Source: Herbaspirillum sp.
Lineage (GTDB): Bacteria > Pseudomonadota > Gammaproteobacteria > Burkholderiales > Burkholderiaceae_D
Reading direction: 5' to 3'
DNA length: 47,649 nt
Assembly: GCA_028291765.1 (NCBI GenBank)
Contig: JAQGNR010000233.1
Coordinates: forward strand, 1-47,649
Of the stretch, positions 10,012 to 18,810 are shown one piece after another (position 1 is the first letter of the stretch; every line of letters begins with the position of its first letter). The notes beneath the pieces were generated by a model. It saw only the letters and a list, made by a program, of their open reading frames with translations, did no database searches and was not told the DNA's origin. A program made the position numbers and the translations under genes.

Positions 10012-11409
10012 CTATTTGATCGGGATCAGTAAAGTGGCCTGCAATCCGCCATCCTGACAATTGCTCAGGCTCAGTACAGCGCCATGGTTCTCAGCGATAT
10101 TACGGGCAATGGTCAGGCCCAGTCCAGTACCGCCAGTGTCGCGCGAGCGTGAGGTTTCGAGCCGGAAAAACGGCTCAAATACTGCCTCCAGTTGTGCTGC
10201 CGGAATACCGTTGCCGTGGTCACGTATCCGGATCACCACCTTGGCGTTTTCTATCGCAATCGATATCTCTGCCGAATGGCCGTATTTGATCGCATTATCG
10301 AGCAGATTGGTCAGGCAGCGGCGCAAGGCATTTGGCTGTGCAACGATCGATGCATGCGAGCGGCCCGATTGCGTAATCGTTATGCCGGCATCGCTGGCAT
10401 CGGCGCAGACGCTATCGAGCACTGAATCGATATCGAGACGTTGCATAGGTTCGCTGGAATCCATGCTGCGGGCCAGATCAAGACCTTCGCGCACCATCTG
10501 CTGCATCTGTCCCATATCGTTGATCAGTTTATCGCGCAGTTCGGTATCGGCCACTTTTTCCAGCCGCAGTCGCAGCCGTGTCAACGGCGTTTGCAAATCA
10601 TGCGTGATGGCCGCCAGCATATGAGTGCGATGCTGTATCTGACGGCGGATCCGTGCCTGCATCAGATTGAAAGCGGTGGCGGCCTGACGGATTTCAAGCG
10701 GCCCCTGTTCCGGCAGCGGCGGATGATCGATATTCCGGCCGAGTTCGCCTGCCGCGTCTGCCAATTGTTTGATCGGGTGGGCAGTCATCCGGGAGACTGC
10801 ATAGGCCAGCAGCGCAATCAAGGCCAGAAACAGCAGCATGTACGGTTCGCCGATAGTCGATCTGGCGGCGGGGTGCTGACGGGGCGAATGCGTGCGCTGC
10901 GCCTTTAACTTGAGCGTCAACAGTGCTCCATCGTGCAAGCTGACATAGATGATGTTGCAGCTCGTCGGGTTGGCGCCGGGCACAGAGCTTGGATTCGAGG
11001 AATTAGCGGGCGTGGCGGCAATGGACGCGGCGGAGGGTAAATCAGGCAACCGGCTATCGCAATTGACCTCGCGCGTGCTGACCAGCTTGCGCTCGTCGCC
11101 GAGTTGCGCTTTGAGCGCGTTGACCAGCTCCTGATTGCTCTCGCCAGGCAGTGGCGGTGCGCTGCCGAGCTCGGCTTCGAAACCGAAATTGCGCGCTGCA
11201 TCGAGCACGATCTGACGTGTATTGGGCGCAACGTCATCGAGCGCATCGACGATTTGTTCGACTCTTTCAGCGGTACGCTGATAGCGTAATTCGAGCATCG
11301 CATTTTGCCGTTCGTTGCGAGCTAGCCAGATGGTCGTAATGGTCGCGACCGCAATCCCGGCCAGCAGGATCAGAAAGACGCGATTGGCGATCGAATCGAG
11401 CAATTTCAT
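10012..11409 (-). CDS. Sensor histidine kinase, EnvZ-type
   Basis: A 465-residue membrane kinase paired with the response regulator directly upstream. The order is TM1 (about 10-30), a periplasmic sensor region of about 150 residues, TM2 (about 185-205), HAMP, then HisKA with the phospho-acceptor His in AAITHDLQTPLTRLRLRLE. The ATP domain follows with the N-box NLLDNAIKYG, G1 DHGNGIP and G2 GGTGLGLTIARN. The HDLxTPLTR motif is typical of the OmpR/EnvZ class. Its ATG overlaps the regulator's TAA by one base (TAATG), indicating translational coupling. The periplasmic input is unknown; a divergent Spy-like chaperone gene suggests envelope stress. Confidence 0.92.
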   Translation of the reverse strand: MKLLDSIANRVFLILLAGIAVATITTIWLARNERQNAMLELRYQRTAERVEQIVDALDDVAPNTRQIVLDAARNFGFEAELGSAPPLPGESNQELVNALKAQLGDERKLVSTREVNCDSRLPDLPSAASIAATPANSSNPSSVPGANPTSCNIIYVSLHDGALLTLKLKAQRTHSPRQHPAARSTIGEPYMLLFLALIALLAYAVSRMTAHPIKQLADAAGELGRNIDHPPLPEQGPLEIRQAATAFNLMQARIRRQIQHRTHMLAAITHDLQTPLTRLRLRLEKVADTELRDKLINDMGQMQQMVREGLDLARSMDSSEPMQRLDIDSVLDSVCADASDAGITITQSGRSHASIVAQPNALRRCLTNLLDNAIKYGHSAEISIAIENAKVVIRIRDHGNGIPAAQLEAVFEPFFRLETSRSRDTGGTGLGLTIARNIAENHGAVLSLSNCQDGGLQATLLIPIK

Positions 11410-12146
11410 TACGGATGATCCTGCCTTACCGCCGTTGACAGTACATAGCCCTCATTGCGCACGGTCTTGATGATCACCGGCGTGCGGGCATCATCGCCGA
11501 GCTTTTGCCGCAACCGGCTGATTTGAATATCGATTGAGCGGTCGAACGGATCGGCTTCGCGGCCTTGCGTCAATTCCAGCAATTGATCGCGATTGAGGAC
11601 GCGGTTCGGATGCTCCAGAAAAATCTTCAGCATGCGGAATTCTGCGCCGGAAAGTGCTACCACGATGCCATCCGGATTGAGCAGATGACGTGTAATCAGA
11701 TCCAGCGTCCAGCCGGAAAATTGCAATTTCTGCGCGATGCCGCTGCCGGCCATATTCGGCGGCAGCGCCTCGGTACGGCGCAACACGCTGCGGATACGGG
11801 CAAACAGTTCGCGCGGCTCGAAGGGTTTGGCGAGATAATCGTCCGCGCCCATTTCCAGGCCGAGAATGCGATCCAGTGCTTCGCCGCGCGCGGTCAGCAT
11901 GATGACGGGGATAGTGGATTGGGCGCGCAAATTGCGGCAAAGCGTTAAACCGTCCTCACCGGGCAAAGTCAGATCCAGCACGATCAGATCGATTTTCGAT
12001 TGCGCCAACGCTTGCCGCATCTCGGTCCCGTTGCTGGCAGTCAGAGTACGAAGGCCGTTGGCGTCGAGATATTCGGCCAGCAGCGTCCGGATTTCCCGAT
12101 CGTCGTCGACCACCAATATATGTGCAGTGTTTTCCATAGGCTTCAT
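11409..12146 (-). CDS. OmpR-family response regulator
   Basis: A 245-residue regulator with an N-terminal receiver (HILVVDDDREIRTLLAEYL; phospho-Asp in IVLDLTLPGEDG; MLTARGEALDRILGLEMGADDYLAKPF) and a C-terminal winged helix (READPFDRSIDIQISRLRQKL). The start is uncertain: ATG at 12146 is chosen, ATG at 12137 (MENTAHI) and TTG at 12155 are possible. It is first in a two-gene operon with the kinase and divergent from the Spy/LTXXQ gene. The shared intergenic region has TACA direct repeats that could be its operator. Confidence 0.92.
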   Translation of the reverse strand: MKPMENTAHILVVDDDREIRTLLAEYLDANGLRTLTASNGTEMRQALAQSKIDLIVLDLTLPGEDGLTLCRNLRAQSTIPVIMLTARGEALDRILGLEMGADDYLAKPFEPRELFARIRSVLRRTEALPPNMAGSGIAQKLQFSGWTLDLITRHLLNPDGIVVALSGAEFRMLKIFLEHPNRVLNRDQLLELTQGREADPFDRSIDIQISRLRQKLGDDARTPVIIKTVRNEGYVLSTAVRQDHP

Positions 12147-12219
12147 TATGACCAATCGGCAATTAATCGGATAAGCGTAATTGTATAGCGGCGTGACAAA
12201 CAGCCTTCACGCAACATAA

Positions 12220-12261
12220 CGATACAAAACCGGACCGGATTGATACATAGCGATACAAAAC
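12220..12261. promoter_or_regulatory. TACA direct repeats in the regulator/Spy-like intergenic region
   Basis: The 11-mer CGATACAAAAC occurs at 12220-12230 and again at 12251-12261, with a related GATACATAG at 12242-12250. TACA therefore starts at 12223, 12244 and 12254, spacings of 21 and 10 bases, on one face of the helix. This direct-repeat layout is how OmpR-family regulators usually bind, and the TACA-N6-TACA pair resembles the RstA box. A binding site for the adjacent regulator is inferred. Confidence 0.5.
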
Positions 12262-12341
12262 ACCAGAAATCCGAAAGATGCCCGACACACGCCAGGGGTG
12301 TAATGCAGTTGTGCAGTTTGCACGACTATCCCGAAAGGAAC

Positions 12342-12872
12342 ATGAAAATGTTAAATTTTAAAAAACATTGTATCGGCGGCCTGTTGGCTTTGAGCATCGG
12401 TACTATGGCAGCGGGCGTTTATGCGGATACGCCTTCGGCCCCTGTTGCGGCTTCCGCCACTACTGATCGCGGCGCGCCGACACCGGAAATGCGCGCTAAA
12501 TTTGCTGCAAAAATGGAAAAACGGCAAGAAGCATTGCATGCAAAACTGAAGCTGACTGCTGCACAGGAACCGGCCTGGAAGACTTTTACCGACCAGATCA
12601 AACCGCCGCAACGCGACGCCGCCAAGCAGCACCATGATCGTGGCGCATGGTCGAAACTGACCACGCCGGAGCGTATGGAGAAATTCCTGGCCCGCATGCA
12701 AACCAGGGAGCAATTCCTCACGGCGCGTCTGGAAGCGGTCAAGACCTTTTATGCGGTGTTGACACCGGCGCAGCAGAAGACCTTTGACGCATCTTTTCCG
12801 ATGAGGCCGCATGGTGGTCATCATCGTCATTGGGGCCATGGCTCGGCCGATAAGGCAGGCGCTGCGCAATAA
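12342..12872 (+). CDS. Periplasmic Spy/CpxP-like LTXXQ-motif protein
   Basis: A 176-residue protein with a signal peptide (MKMLNFKKHCIGGLLALSIG to VYA, cleavage near residue 28). Two LTxxQ motifs, LTAAQEPAW and LTPAQQKTF, lie in a helical Met/Lys/Gln-rich region, and the C-terminus is His-rich (RPHGGHHRHWGHG). LTXXQ proteins include the chaperone Spy and the Cpx inhibitor CpxP; the His tail may also bind metal. The ATG at 12342 has AAAGGAA at the correct distance; the upstream open frame lacks a signal peptide. It is divergent from the OmpR/EnvZ-type pair, and a terminator follows. Confidence 0.85.
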   Translation: MKMLNFKKHCIGGLLALSIGTMAAGVYADTPSAPVAASATTDRGAPTPEMRAKFAAKMEKRQEALHAKLKLTAAQEPAWKTFTDQIKPPQRDAAKQHHDRGAWSKLTTPERMEKFLARMQTREQFLTARLEAVKTFYAVLTPAQQKTFDASFPMRPHGGHHRHWGHGSADKAGAAQ

Positions 12873-12904
12873 CGATTTGAAGTGCTCTAGTGTGAAGTGG
12901 TTTG

Positions 12905-12928
12905 GCCGCTCTTCGGAGCGGCTTTTTT
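12905..12928 (+). terminator. Intrinsic terminator with UUCG loop
   Basis: A 7-bp GC stem (12905-12911 with 12916-12922) closed by TTCG and followed by six T. It ends the Spy-like gene just before the convergent pabBC gene. Confidence 0.9.
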
Positions 12929-12948
12929 ATTTTGGTATAGAGAGAGGG

Positions 12949-14820
12949 CTAGTCCCAATCTACTACTGCCTGGAGTGCCCCTCGCAATGCGTTGCACACG
13001 ACGATCTGTTGCGCATTGCGCAAGTCTTCCAAAGATAAATCCCGCTCCTGCACGGCCCATGCCGGATCGCCCAGCAGTTCCGCTCGCATCACGCCGGGCA
13101 ATACACCCGCCTGCAACGGCGGCGTATACCAGCGATCGCGCAAACGCACAAAAATGTTGCTGCGACCACCTTCGGTCACGTTCCCATCCTGATTCAGAAA
13201 TAATTGATCGAAGCCGCCGCGCTTTTCGGCATCCTGCCAGGCGCGGTCGTAAGCGGCTCGAACGCTTGTTTTGTGGGCCGAGAAAAAATCACCGCTTTCT
13301 TTGCGATCCGCCGCAATGAATAATCGCACCGGCTCTGGTAGCGCTTGCAATGCCGCCGCGCTCAGGGTGATGTCGCCGTTCTGCGCCAGCGTCAATCGCA
13401 GCCGATGCGGCGCTTCGTCGGCGAGGGCGTTGCATGCCGACTGCAAGCGTTCACGGATCGCATCGATGTCGCAGGCGAAGCCGCAGCAGGCTGCCGAATG
13501 CGCCAGCCGTTGCAGATGCCGCTCGACATGCCGGCAACCGGCCGCGCGCGTGGCGTAGATGGTTTCGAATAGATAAAAATCGTGCGGTAATTGGCTCAGG
13601 AATCGTGCTTTTAATCGGCATTCCTCAAATTCGTCGGCGGCGACGCTGTCGTGCACAATGCCGGCACCGACGCCCATTCGGCCGCTGCGGTGGCCATGCA
13701 GCGGCGCATCCAGCATCAGCGTGCGAATCGGCACCGACAGGCAAAAATCGCCGATGGTTTGCGATCCGATGGCAGCATCGAACCAGCCCAGCGCGCCGGT
13801 ATAAATGCCGCGCGGTGCATTTTCCAGTTCCCGGATGATTTGCATGGCGCGCAGTTTCGGCGCGCCGGTGATGGAGCCGCAGGGGTACAGCGCGGCGATC
13901 AGCTCAGGCAGGCTTGCATCTTTACGCCGCAGCGCTTGTACGGTGGAGGTCATTTGCAGCACGCGTTCGAAGCGCTGCACGTTGAACAGTTCGCGCACCT
14001 GTACTGTGCCGGTTTGTGCGATCCGGCCCAAGTCGTTGCGCAGCAGGTCGACGATCATCAGGTTTTCAGCACGGTTCTTCGGGTCGTTGGCCAATGCCGC
14101 TGCCCGTTGTGCATCGATGGTGGGATCGTCATCGGCAGCGGCAGTGCCTTTCATCGGCTGCACGGTTAACACGCCGTCCTGATGTTGCATGAATAGTTCG
14201 GGGGAGCAGGACAATACAGCGCGGCCATCCGGCAGTGCGATCAGCGCGCCGTAGCGCGTCGGCTGACGCGCGCGCAGTTTGCGGTACAGGGCGACCGGCG
14301 CACCGTATACATCGAAGTGCAGGCGATACGTGTAATTGACTTGATAGCAGTCGCCCGCCGCGATATAGGCCTGGATGCGGGCAATCGCGGCATCGAAATC
14401 GGTACGCCCGGTATCGGCCCGCAGATTGATGACGTGCGCAGGTTCTTGTTCCTGCGCCGCCAGCCAGGTATCCCGTTCGGCCGGATTGAGGCGCGTGCAT
14501 TGCCGGAACAGCAGAATTTCGGCCAGAGCGGTGTTTGCCGCCTGATCCGGAAACGGTGCGATGCGATGTTGCTGGGCGCCTAATTCGTAATGCAATAACG
14601 CGACTGCGTGCTCGCCTTGCGCCAGTGCAGATTGCATTTCTGTCAATAATTTCGGCAAGTCTGCAGCGCTCTCGCAGCGTAGGGTGCGGCTGTAGCCGGT
14701 ATAGAGACGGGAGCGAAAGGTGGGAGCAAGCGCAGGGGCAGACTCAGCTATAGCGGCCGGGTTTTGGTGGCCGGTATTGCGGTCTTCGCAGTCTTCCAGC
14801 AGGGCAAAACAGTCGCTCAT
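12949..14820 (-). CDS. pabBC: Fused aminodeoxychorismate synthase component I and aminodeoxychorismate lyase
   Basis: A 623-residue two-enzyme fusion for p-aminobenzoate (folate) synthesis. The N-terminal PabB part (to about residue 370) shows the chorismate-binding features YQVNYTYRL, VLTVQPMKGTAA, LYPCGSITGAPKLRAMQII and RMGVGAGIVHDS. The C-terminal part (about 390-620) is a class IV PLP-dependent lyase with LFETIYATRA, FLNQDGNVTEGGRSNIFV and TPPLQAGVLPGVMRAELL. PabB makes 4-amino-4-deoxychorismate with ammonia from a PabA amidotransferase, not in this window; the lyase part releases p-aminobenzoate and pyruvate. Fusion of this kind is known in several proteobacteria. The gene stands alone, divergent from the MFS gene. 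Confidence 0.93.
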   Translation of the reverse strand: MSDCFALLEDCEDRNTGHQNPAAIAESAPALAPTFRSRLYTGYSRTLRCESAADLPKLLTEMQSALAQGEHAVALLHYELGAQQHRIAPFPDQAANTALAEILLFRQCTRLNPAERDTWLAAQEQEPAHVINLRADTGRTDFDAAIARIQAYIAAGDCYQVNYTYRLHFDVYGAPVALYRKLRARQPTRYGALIALPDGRAVLSCSPELFMQHQDGVLTVQPMKGTAAADDDPTIDAQRAAALANDPKNRAENLMIVDLLRNDLGRIAQTGTVQVRELFNVQRFERVLQMTSTVQALRRKDASLPELIAALYPCGSITGAPKLRAMQIIRELENAPRGIYTGALGWFDAAIGSQTIGDFCLSVPIRTLMLDAPLHGHRSGRMGVGAGIVHDSVAADEFEECRLKARFLSQLPHDFYLFETIYATRAAGCRHVERHLQRLAHSAACCGFACDIDAIRERLQSACNALADEAPHRLRLTLAQNGDITLSAAALQALPEPVRLFIAADRKESGDFFSAHKTSVRAAYDRAWQDAEKRGGFDQLFLNQDGNVTEGGRSNIFVRLRDRWYTPPLQAGVLPGVMRAELLGDPAWAVQERDLSLEDLRNAQQIVVCNALRGALQAVVDWD

Positions 14821-14961
14821 TGATACGGTATCGGCTAATGCGGCCGCTTTGACGGCCGTGAGATGGTTATAAGGTTCGGCAACATCATAGCGTAACCGTT
14901 ATACTACGCAGTCATATATATCAATATCACGCCAAAATTGCCGCTGAGCGCATGGATCCTT

Positions 14962-16389
14962 ATGGCTTTATCCCGCAATATTCTTATTCCTCTGATCGTC
15001 GCTTGTGCCTTGTTCATGGAACAGATCGATTCCACGGTCATTGCAACTTCACTGCCGGTGCTGGCAGTCGATATGGGTGTCGATCCTATTGCGTTGAAAC
15101 TGGCGCTGACCTCCTACATGGTCAGTCTGGCGGTGTTTATTCCGATCAGCGGCTGGGTAGCGGATCGTTTCGGCGCGCGCACGGTGTTCCGGTCGGCCAT
15201 CGGCGTTTTCATGCTGGGCTCGATTCTGTGCGGTATTTCGCATACATTGCCGCAGTTCGTCGCCGCACGTTTTTTTCAGGGAATCGGCGGCGCAATGATG
15301 GTACCGGTCGGCCGTCTGGTGATTCTGCGTAGTGTGGAGAAATCGAATCTGGTGCAGGCGCTGGCTTATTTGAGTATGCCCGCAATGCTCGGGCCGGTGC
15401 TGGGGCCGCCGCTGGGCGGCTTTATCACGACGTATTTCCATTGGCGCTGGATTTTCTTCATCAATATTCCCATCAGTATTCTCGGTATTTATCTGGCCAC
15501 GCGCTTCATTGAAAACATGCGCGGAGAAAAGTCCATGCCCCTGGATTGGGTCGGTTTTGCCTTGTCTGCAATCGGTTGTTCGCTGCTGATGCTGGGCCTG
15601 GCCACAGCAGGGCGGCATCTGATTTCCACCGAAACTTCGATGAGTTGCATGGCCATCGGTGCCTCGGCGCTGATGATGTATGTATGGCATTTCCGGCGCA
15701 CGCCGTATCCGCTGATCGATCTACGCCTGTTGTGGGTGCCGACCATGGGAATCAGTGTAATCGGCGGTTCGCTGTTTCGCATCGGCGTCGGTGCGTTGCC
15801 GTTTTTGCTGCCGCTGCTGATGCAATTGGGTTTCGGACTCAGCGCTTTTCATTCGGGTTTATTGACCTGCGTGTCCGCCATCGGCGTTATCTTCGTCAAA
15901 ACGATCATGGTGCGCGTATTGAAACGCTTCGGTTTTCGCCGCGTCTTGATCTATAACGCCCTTTTTGGCGCGGGTTCGTTGGCGATCATCGGCCTGTTCA
16001 CCGCAAGTACGCCGTATACGGTCATGGCGATAGCTTTGCTGCTCGGCGGTTGTTTCCGCTCGGTTCAGTTCACTAGTGTCAATGCGCTGGCATATGCCGA
16101 TATTGCAGCCAAAGACTTGAGCCAGGCAACCAGTATCGCCAGTGTCGCGCAGCAATTGTCGATTGGACTGGGCGTGACGATCGGCGGTTTTGTTTTACAG
16201 ACATCGATGGATTGGCACGGGCACGCGACATTGGTCGCAGCCGATTTCTGGCCCGCATTTTTGGCCGTGGCGGTGATATCGGCCAGTTCGATCCTGTTTA
16301 ATCTGCGTTTGGCGCCCGACGCGGGTGCGGAGCTTGCAAACCGGCCGCCACGCCGGCCGGTACGCCAGCCGGTCAAAGAAAGTGCCTGA
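14962..16389 (+). CDS. MFS transporter, DHA2 (EmrB/QacA) type
   Basis: A 475-residue, probably 14-helix drug:proton antiporter. The start FMEQIDSTVIATSLPVLAVDMG is the DHA2 motif with the helix-1 Asp, WVADRFGARTVFR is the loop 2-3 motif A, and FLSMPAMLGPVLGPPLGGFI-like sequence (AYLSMPAMLGPVLGP) is motif C of antiporters. Substrate cannot be read. The frame allows a TTG at 14938, but ATG 14962 begins just before the first helix and is preferred, although its ribosome-binding site is weak. It stands alone between pabBC and corA. Confidence 0.9.
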   Translation: MALSRNILIPLIVACALFMEQIDSTVIATSLPVLAVDMGVDPIALKLALTSYMVSLAVFIPISGWVADRFGARTVFRSAIGVFMLGSILCGISHTLPQFVAARFFQGIGGAMMVPVGRLVILRSVEKSNLVQALAYLSMPAMLGPVLGPPLGGFITTYFHWRWIFFINIPISILGIYLATRFIENMRGEKSMPLDWVGFALSAIGCSLLMLGLATAGRHLISTETSMSCMAIGASALMMYVWHFRRTPYPLIDLRLLWVPTMGISVIGGSLFRIGVGALPFLLPLLMQLGFGLSAFHSGLLTCVSAIGVIFVKTIMVRVLKRFGFRRVLIYNALFGAGSLAIIGLFTASTPYTVMAIALLLGGCFRSVQFTSVNALAYADIAAKDLSQATSIASVAQQLSIGLGVTIGGFVLQTSMDWHGHATLVAADFWPAFLAVAVISASSILFNLRLAPDAGAELANRPPRRPVRQPVKESA

Positions 16390-16457
16390 TATCGATAGAG
16401 CGCCGGAACCTCGGGCTGCCGTCTTTGCCTAAGCACACACGGATAAGGATACTAGCC

Positions 16458-17438
16458 TTGGATACTGCAAACATGATTGTCAACTGCGCCGTCTATGAAC
16501 ACGGCCGCAAATTACGCGATATTACGATCGATGAAATCAGCGATGAGCTGGCGCGCGAAGGGACCTTTATCTGGGTCGGTCTGTTGGAGCCGAGCGTAGA
16601 GCTGATCAAGAAATTGCAGGATGAATTCGGCTTGCACGATCTGGCCGTTGAAGATGCCTATGCGGCGCATCAGCGTCCCAAGCTGGAAGAGTACGGCGAT
16701 CATCTGTTTCTGGTCCTGCAAACCGCGCAATTAACGGAAGGCGATGTGATATTCGGCGAGACGCACATTTTCCTCGGCGCGCATTTTGTTCTATCGGTAC
16801 GCCACGGTGCTTCCCGCAGTTACATCAAGGTGCGCGAGCATTGCGAAGCCGCGCCGGAACGCTTGGCCAAGGGCCCCAGTTACGTGCTGTATTCGATCAT
16901 GGATTTCGTGGTCGATAACTATCAGCCGATCATGGACGATCTGGAAATGCGCTTCGAGCGCTTCGAAAGCGATTTGTTTTCGCGCGATTCCGGCACCGAA
17001 CATTTGCAGGATCTGTATCAACTCAAGCGCCAGCTGATTAAATTGCGTTCGGCTGCCGTGCCATTGCTGGATATCTGCAATCAGTTGCTGCGTTTTCACA
17101 GCGACATTATTTCAAAAGACGGCAGAGTTTATTACCGGGATATTTACGATCACGTCGCGCGCGTCACCGAGACCAGCGACCGCTTGCGTGAAATGGTGGC
17201 TGCCGCGATGCAGGTCGATCTGGCGCAGATTACGATTCGTCAAAATGAAGTAGTCAAGCGGCTGGCGGGTTGGGGTGCGATTCTGGCGATTCCGACCATG
17301 GTGTTCAGTTTGTATGGGATGAACTTCAAAGTCATGCCGGAACTGGAATGGCAATGGTCTTATCCGACGGTGCTGATCGGTATCACGCTGTCTTGCGTTT
17401 ATCTATACCGCAGACTGCACCGGCTGGGTTGGCTCTAG
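16458..17438 (+). CDS. corA: CorA-family divalent cation transporter
   Basis: A 326-residue CorA-type Mg2+ (possibly Co2+/Ni2+) channel. The large cytosolic N-terminal domain contains DLAVEDAYAAHQRPKLEEYGDHLFLVL; two C-terminal membrane helices flank the signature GMNF (YGMNFKVMPELEW), with ILAIPTMVFSLYGMNF as TM1. The TTG at 16458 is chosen because AAGGAT lies seven bases upstream; the ATG at 16473 (MIVNCAVYEHG) is closer to other CorA starts and remains possible. Only 16 bases separate it from the patatin-like gene, so the two may be co-transcribed. Confidence 0.92.
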   Translation: MDTANMIVNCAVYEHGRKLRDITIDEISDELAREGTFIWVGLLEPSVELIKKLQDEFGLHDLAVEDAYAAHQRPKLEEYGDHLFLVLQTAQLTEGDVIFGETHIFLGAHFVLSVRHGASRSYIKVREHCEAAPERLAKGPSYVLYSIMDFVVDNYQPIMDDLEMRFERFESDLFSRDSGTEHLQDLYQLKRQLIKLRSAAVPLLDICNQLLRFHSDIISKDGRVYYRDIYDHVARVTETSDRLREMVAAAMQVDLAQITIRQNEVVKRLAGWGAILAIPTMVFSLYGMNFKVMPELEWQWSYPTVLIGITLSCVYLYRRLHRLGWL

Positions 17439-17454
17439 TTGAAAGGAGCATGCG

Positions 17455-18612
17455 ATGGGTACCAAAGCAAAGGGCGGCGCCGATGCGCCGCGCGTTCCAA
17501 AGGCGGCCGGAAACGGCATTACCGGGCAGGTAGTGTTTGTGCTGCAAGGCGGCGGAGCCCTCGGTGCGTATCAGGCTGGAGTCTACCAGGCGCTGCATGA
17601 AGCAGGGGTCGAACCCGACTGGATCATCGGGACCTCAATCGGGGCGATCAACGGTTCCATCATTGCCGGCAACAAAGAAGAAGACCGGCTCGCCCAACTG
17701 CGGCAATTCTGGGATCGGGTCGCATACCGCGGGTTGTTGGAGGCGACCCGCTATTGTCCCGGCGTTGAAAACACCATGCTCAACCTTGCCACGCTTACGC
17801 AAGGCATAGGGAATTTCTTCGAGCCCAACCCTGGCGCATGGCGGAGCCTGCATGCGCGTCTCGGCGTCGAACGGGCCGCCTACTATTCGGCAGAGCCGTT
17901 GCGCAATACGCTGTCGTCGCTGGTGGATTTCGACTATCTGAATGATGGACATATGCGGCTGACGGTCGGCACGGTCAAAGTACTTAGCGGCAGAATGCGC
18001 TACTTCACCAATCGCGATATCGTCCTCGGACTGGAACACGTGATGGCCTCCGCCGCGATCCCGCCGGCTTTCCCGGCCGTAATGATAGAAGGTGAAGCGT
18101 ACTGGGACGGCGGCATCTATTCCAACACGCCGCTGGAGGCCGTTCTTGATGATTTCCCGCGCCGGAGTTCAGTGATTTTCGCCGTTCAGATGTGGCCTGT
18201 CGAGGGGCCGGAACCGGAGACGCTGTGGCAAGTCATGGGCCGGCAAAGGGACATTCAATATTCGAGCCGGGCCGAGAGCCATATTGTCCGCCAGAAGCAA
18301 ATCCATCGGCTTCGGCACGTGATCCGCGAACTGGAAAAATACATTCCCGAGTCGGAACGCAAATCGCCAGAGATCAAGGAACTGCTGAGCTGGGGATGCC
18401 ATACCAGCATGCATGTCGTCGAATTGAACGCGCCGCCATTTAGCGGCATGGATCCCACCAGGGACATCGATTTCACTGCCAGCGGCATCCAGGCGCGGTG
18501 GGAGGCGGGTTATGCCCACGCCAAGCGTGCGATAGAGCTCGCGCCCTGGCGGCAAGAAATGGATCACATCGAGGGGATTGCGGTGCATGGAACAGGCGCG
18601 GAGTTCGCGTAA
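17455..18612 (+). CDS. Patatin-like phospholipase
   Basis: A 385-residue patatin-family lipid acyl hydrolase with a complete Ser-Asp dyad. The oxyanion motif GGGALG is at residues 32-37, the nucleophile Ser61 in GTSIG, and the catalytic Asp in YWDGGIYSN near residue 218. The region after the patatin domain (RQKQIHRLRHVIREL onward) resembles the DUF3734 extension. No signal peptide is seen, so it is cytosolic or acts on the inner leaflet. The ATG at 17455 has AAAGGAG eight bases upstream. The dispersed hairpin element begins 28 bases after the stop. Confidence 0.9.
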   Translation: MGTKAKGGADAPRVPKAAGNGITGQVVFVLQGGGALGAYQAGVYQALHEAGVEPDWIIGTSIGAINGSIIAGNKEEDRLAQLRQFWDRVAYRGLLEATRYCPGVENTMLNLATLTQGIGNFFEPNPGAWRSLHARLGVERAAYYSAEPLRNTLSSLVDFDYLNDGHMRLTVGTVKVLSGRMRYFTNRDIVLGLEHVMASAAIPPAFPAVMIEGEAYWDGGIYSNTPLEAVLDDFPRRSSVIFAVQMWPVEGPEPETLWQVMGRQRDIQYSSRAESHIVRQKQIHRLRHVIRELEKYIPESERKSPEIKELLSWGCHTSMHVVELNAPPFSGMDPTRDIDFTASGIQARWEAGYAHAKRAIELAPWRQEMDHIEGIAVHGTGAEFA

Positions 18613-18640
18613 GCGCGCTCCTTCAAGCGATCACCGGGTT

Positions 18641-18810
18641 CTAGGGCTTGTTGCGAAATTCAGGGCAAGGCGGACTGTTGCGGGCTGTAGCGGATGTTTG
18701 TGCTCCGTTCGTGTCATTCCGGCGGCCTGCGGCCCCCTCCCTTCTTTACCTCACTGCGCACAAACATCCGCTACAGCCCGCCTTGCCCTTAATTTCACAA
18801 CAGGCCCTAG
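18641..18810. repeat. Long imperfect inverted repeat (element C)
   Basis: A 170-bp element with termini CTAGGGC and GCCCTAG. The outer arms (18641 to about 18702, and about 18757 to 18810) are near-perfect reverse complements over about 53 bp; the left arm carries an extra 9-bp insert. The central loop is GC-rich. The last four bases, CTAG, overlap the tamB stop codon on the minus strand. Bases 18699-18720 occur again, identical over 22 bases, at 47628-47649. It looks like a MITE- or REP-type dispersed element; no coding capacity. Confidence 0.8.
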
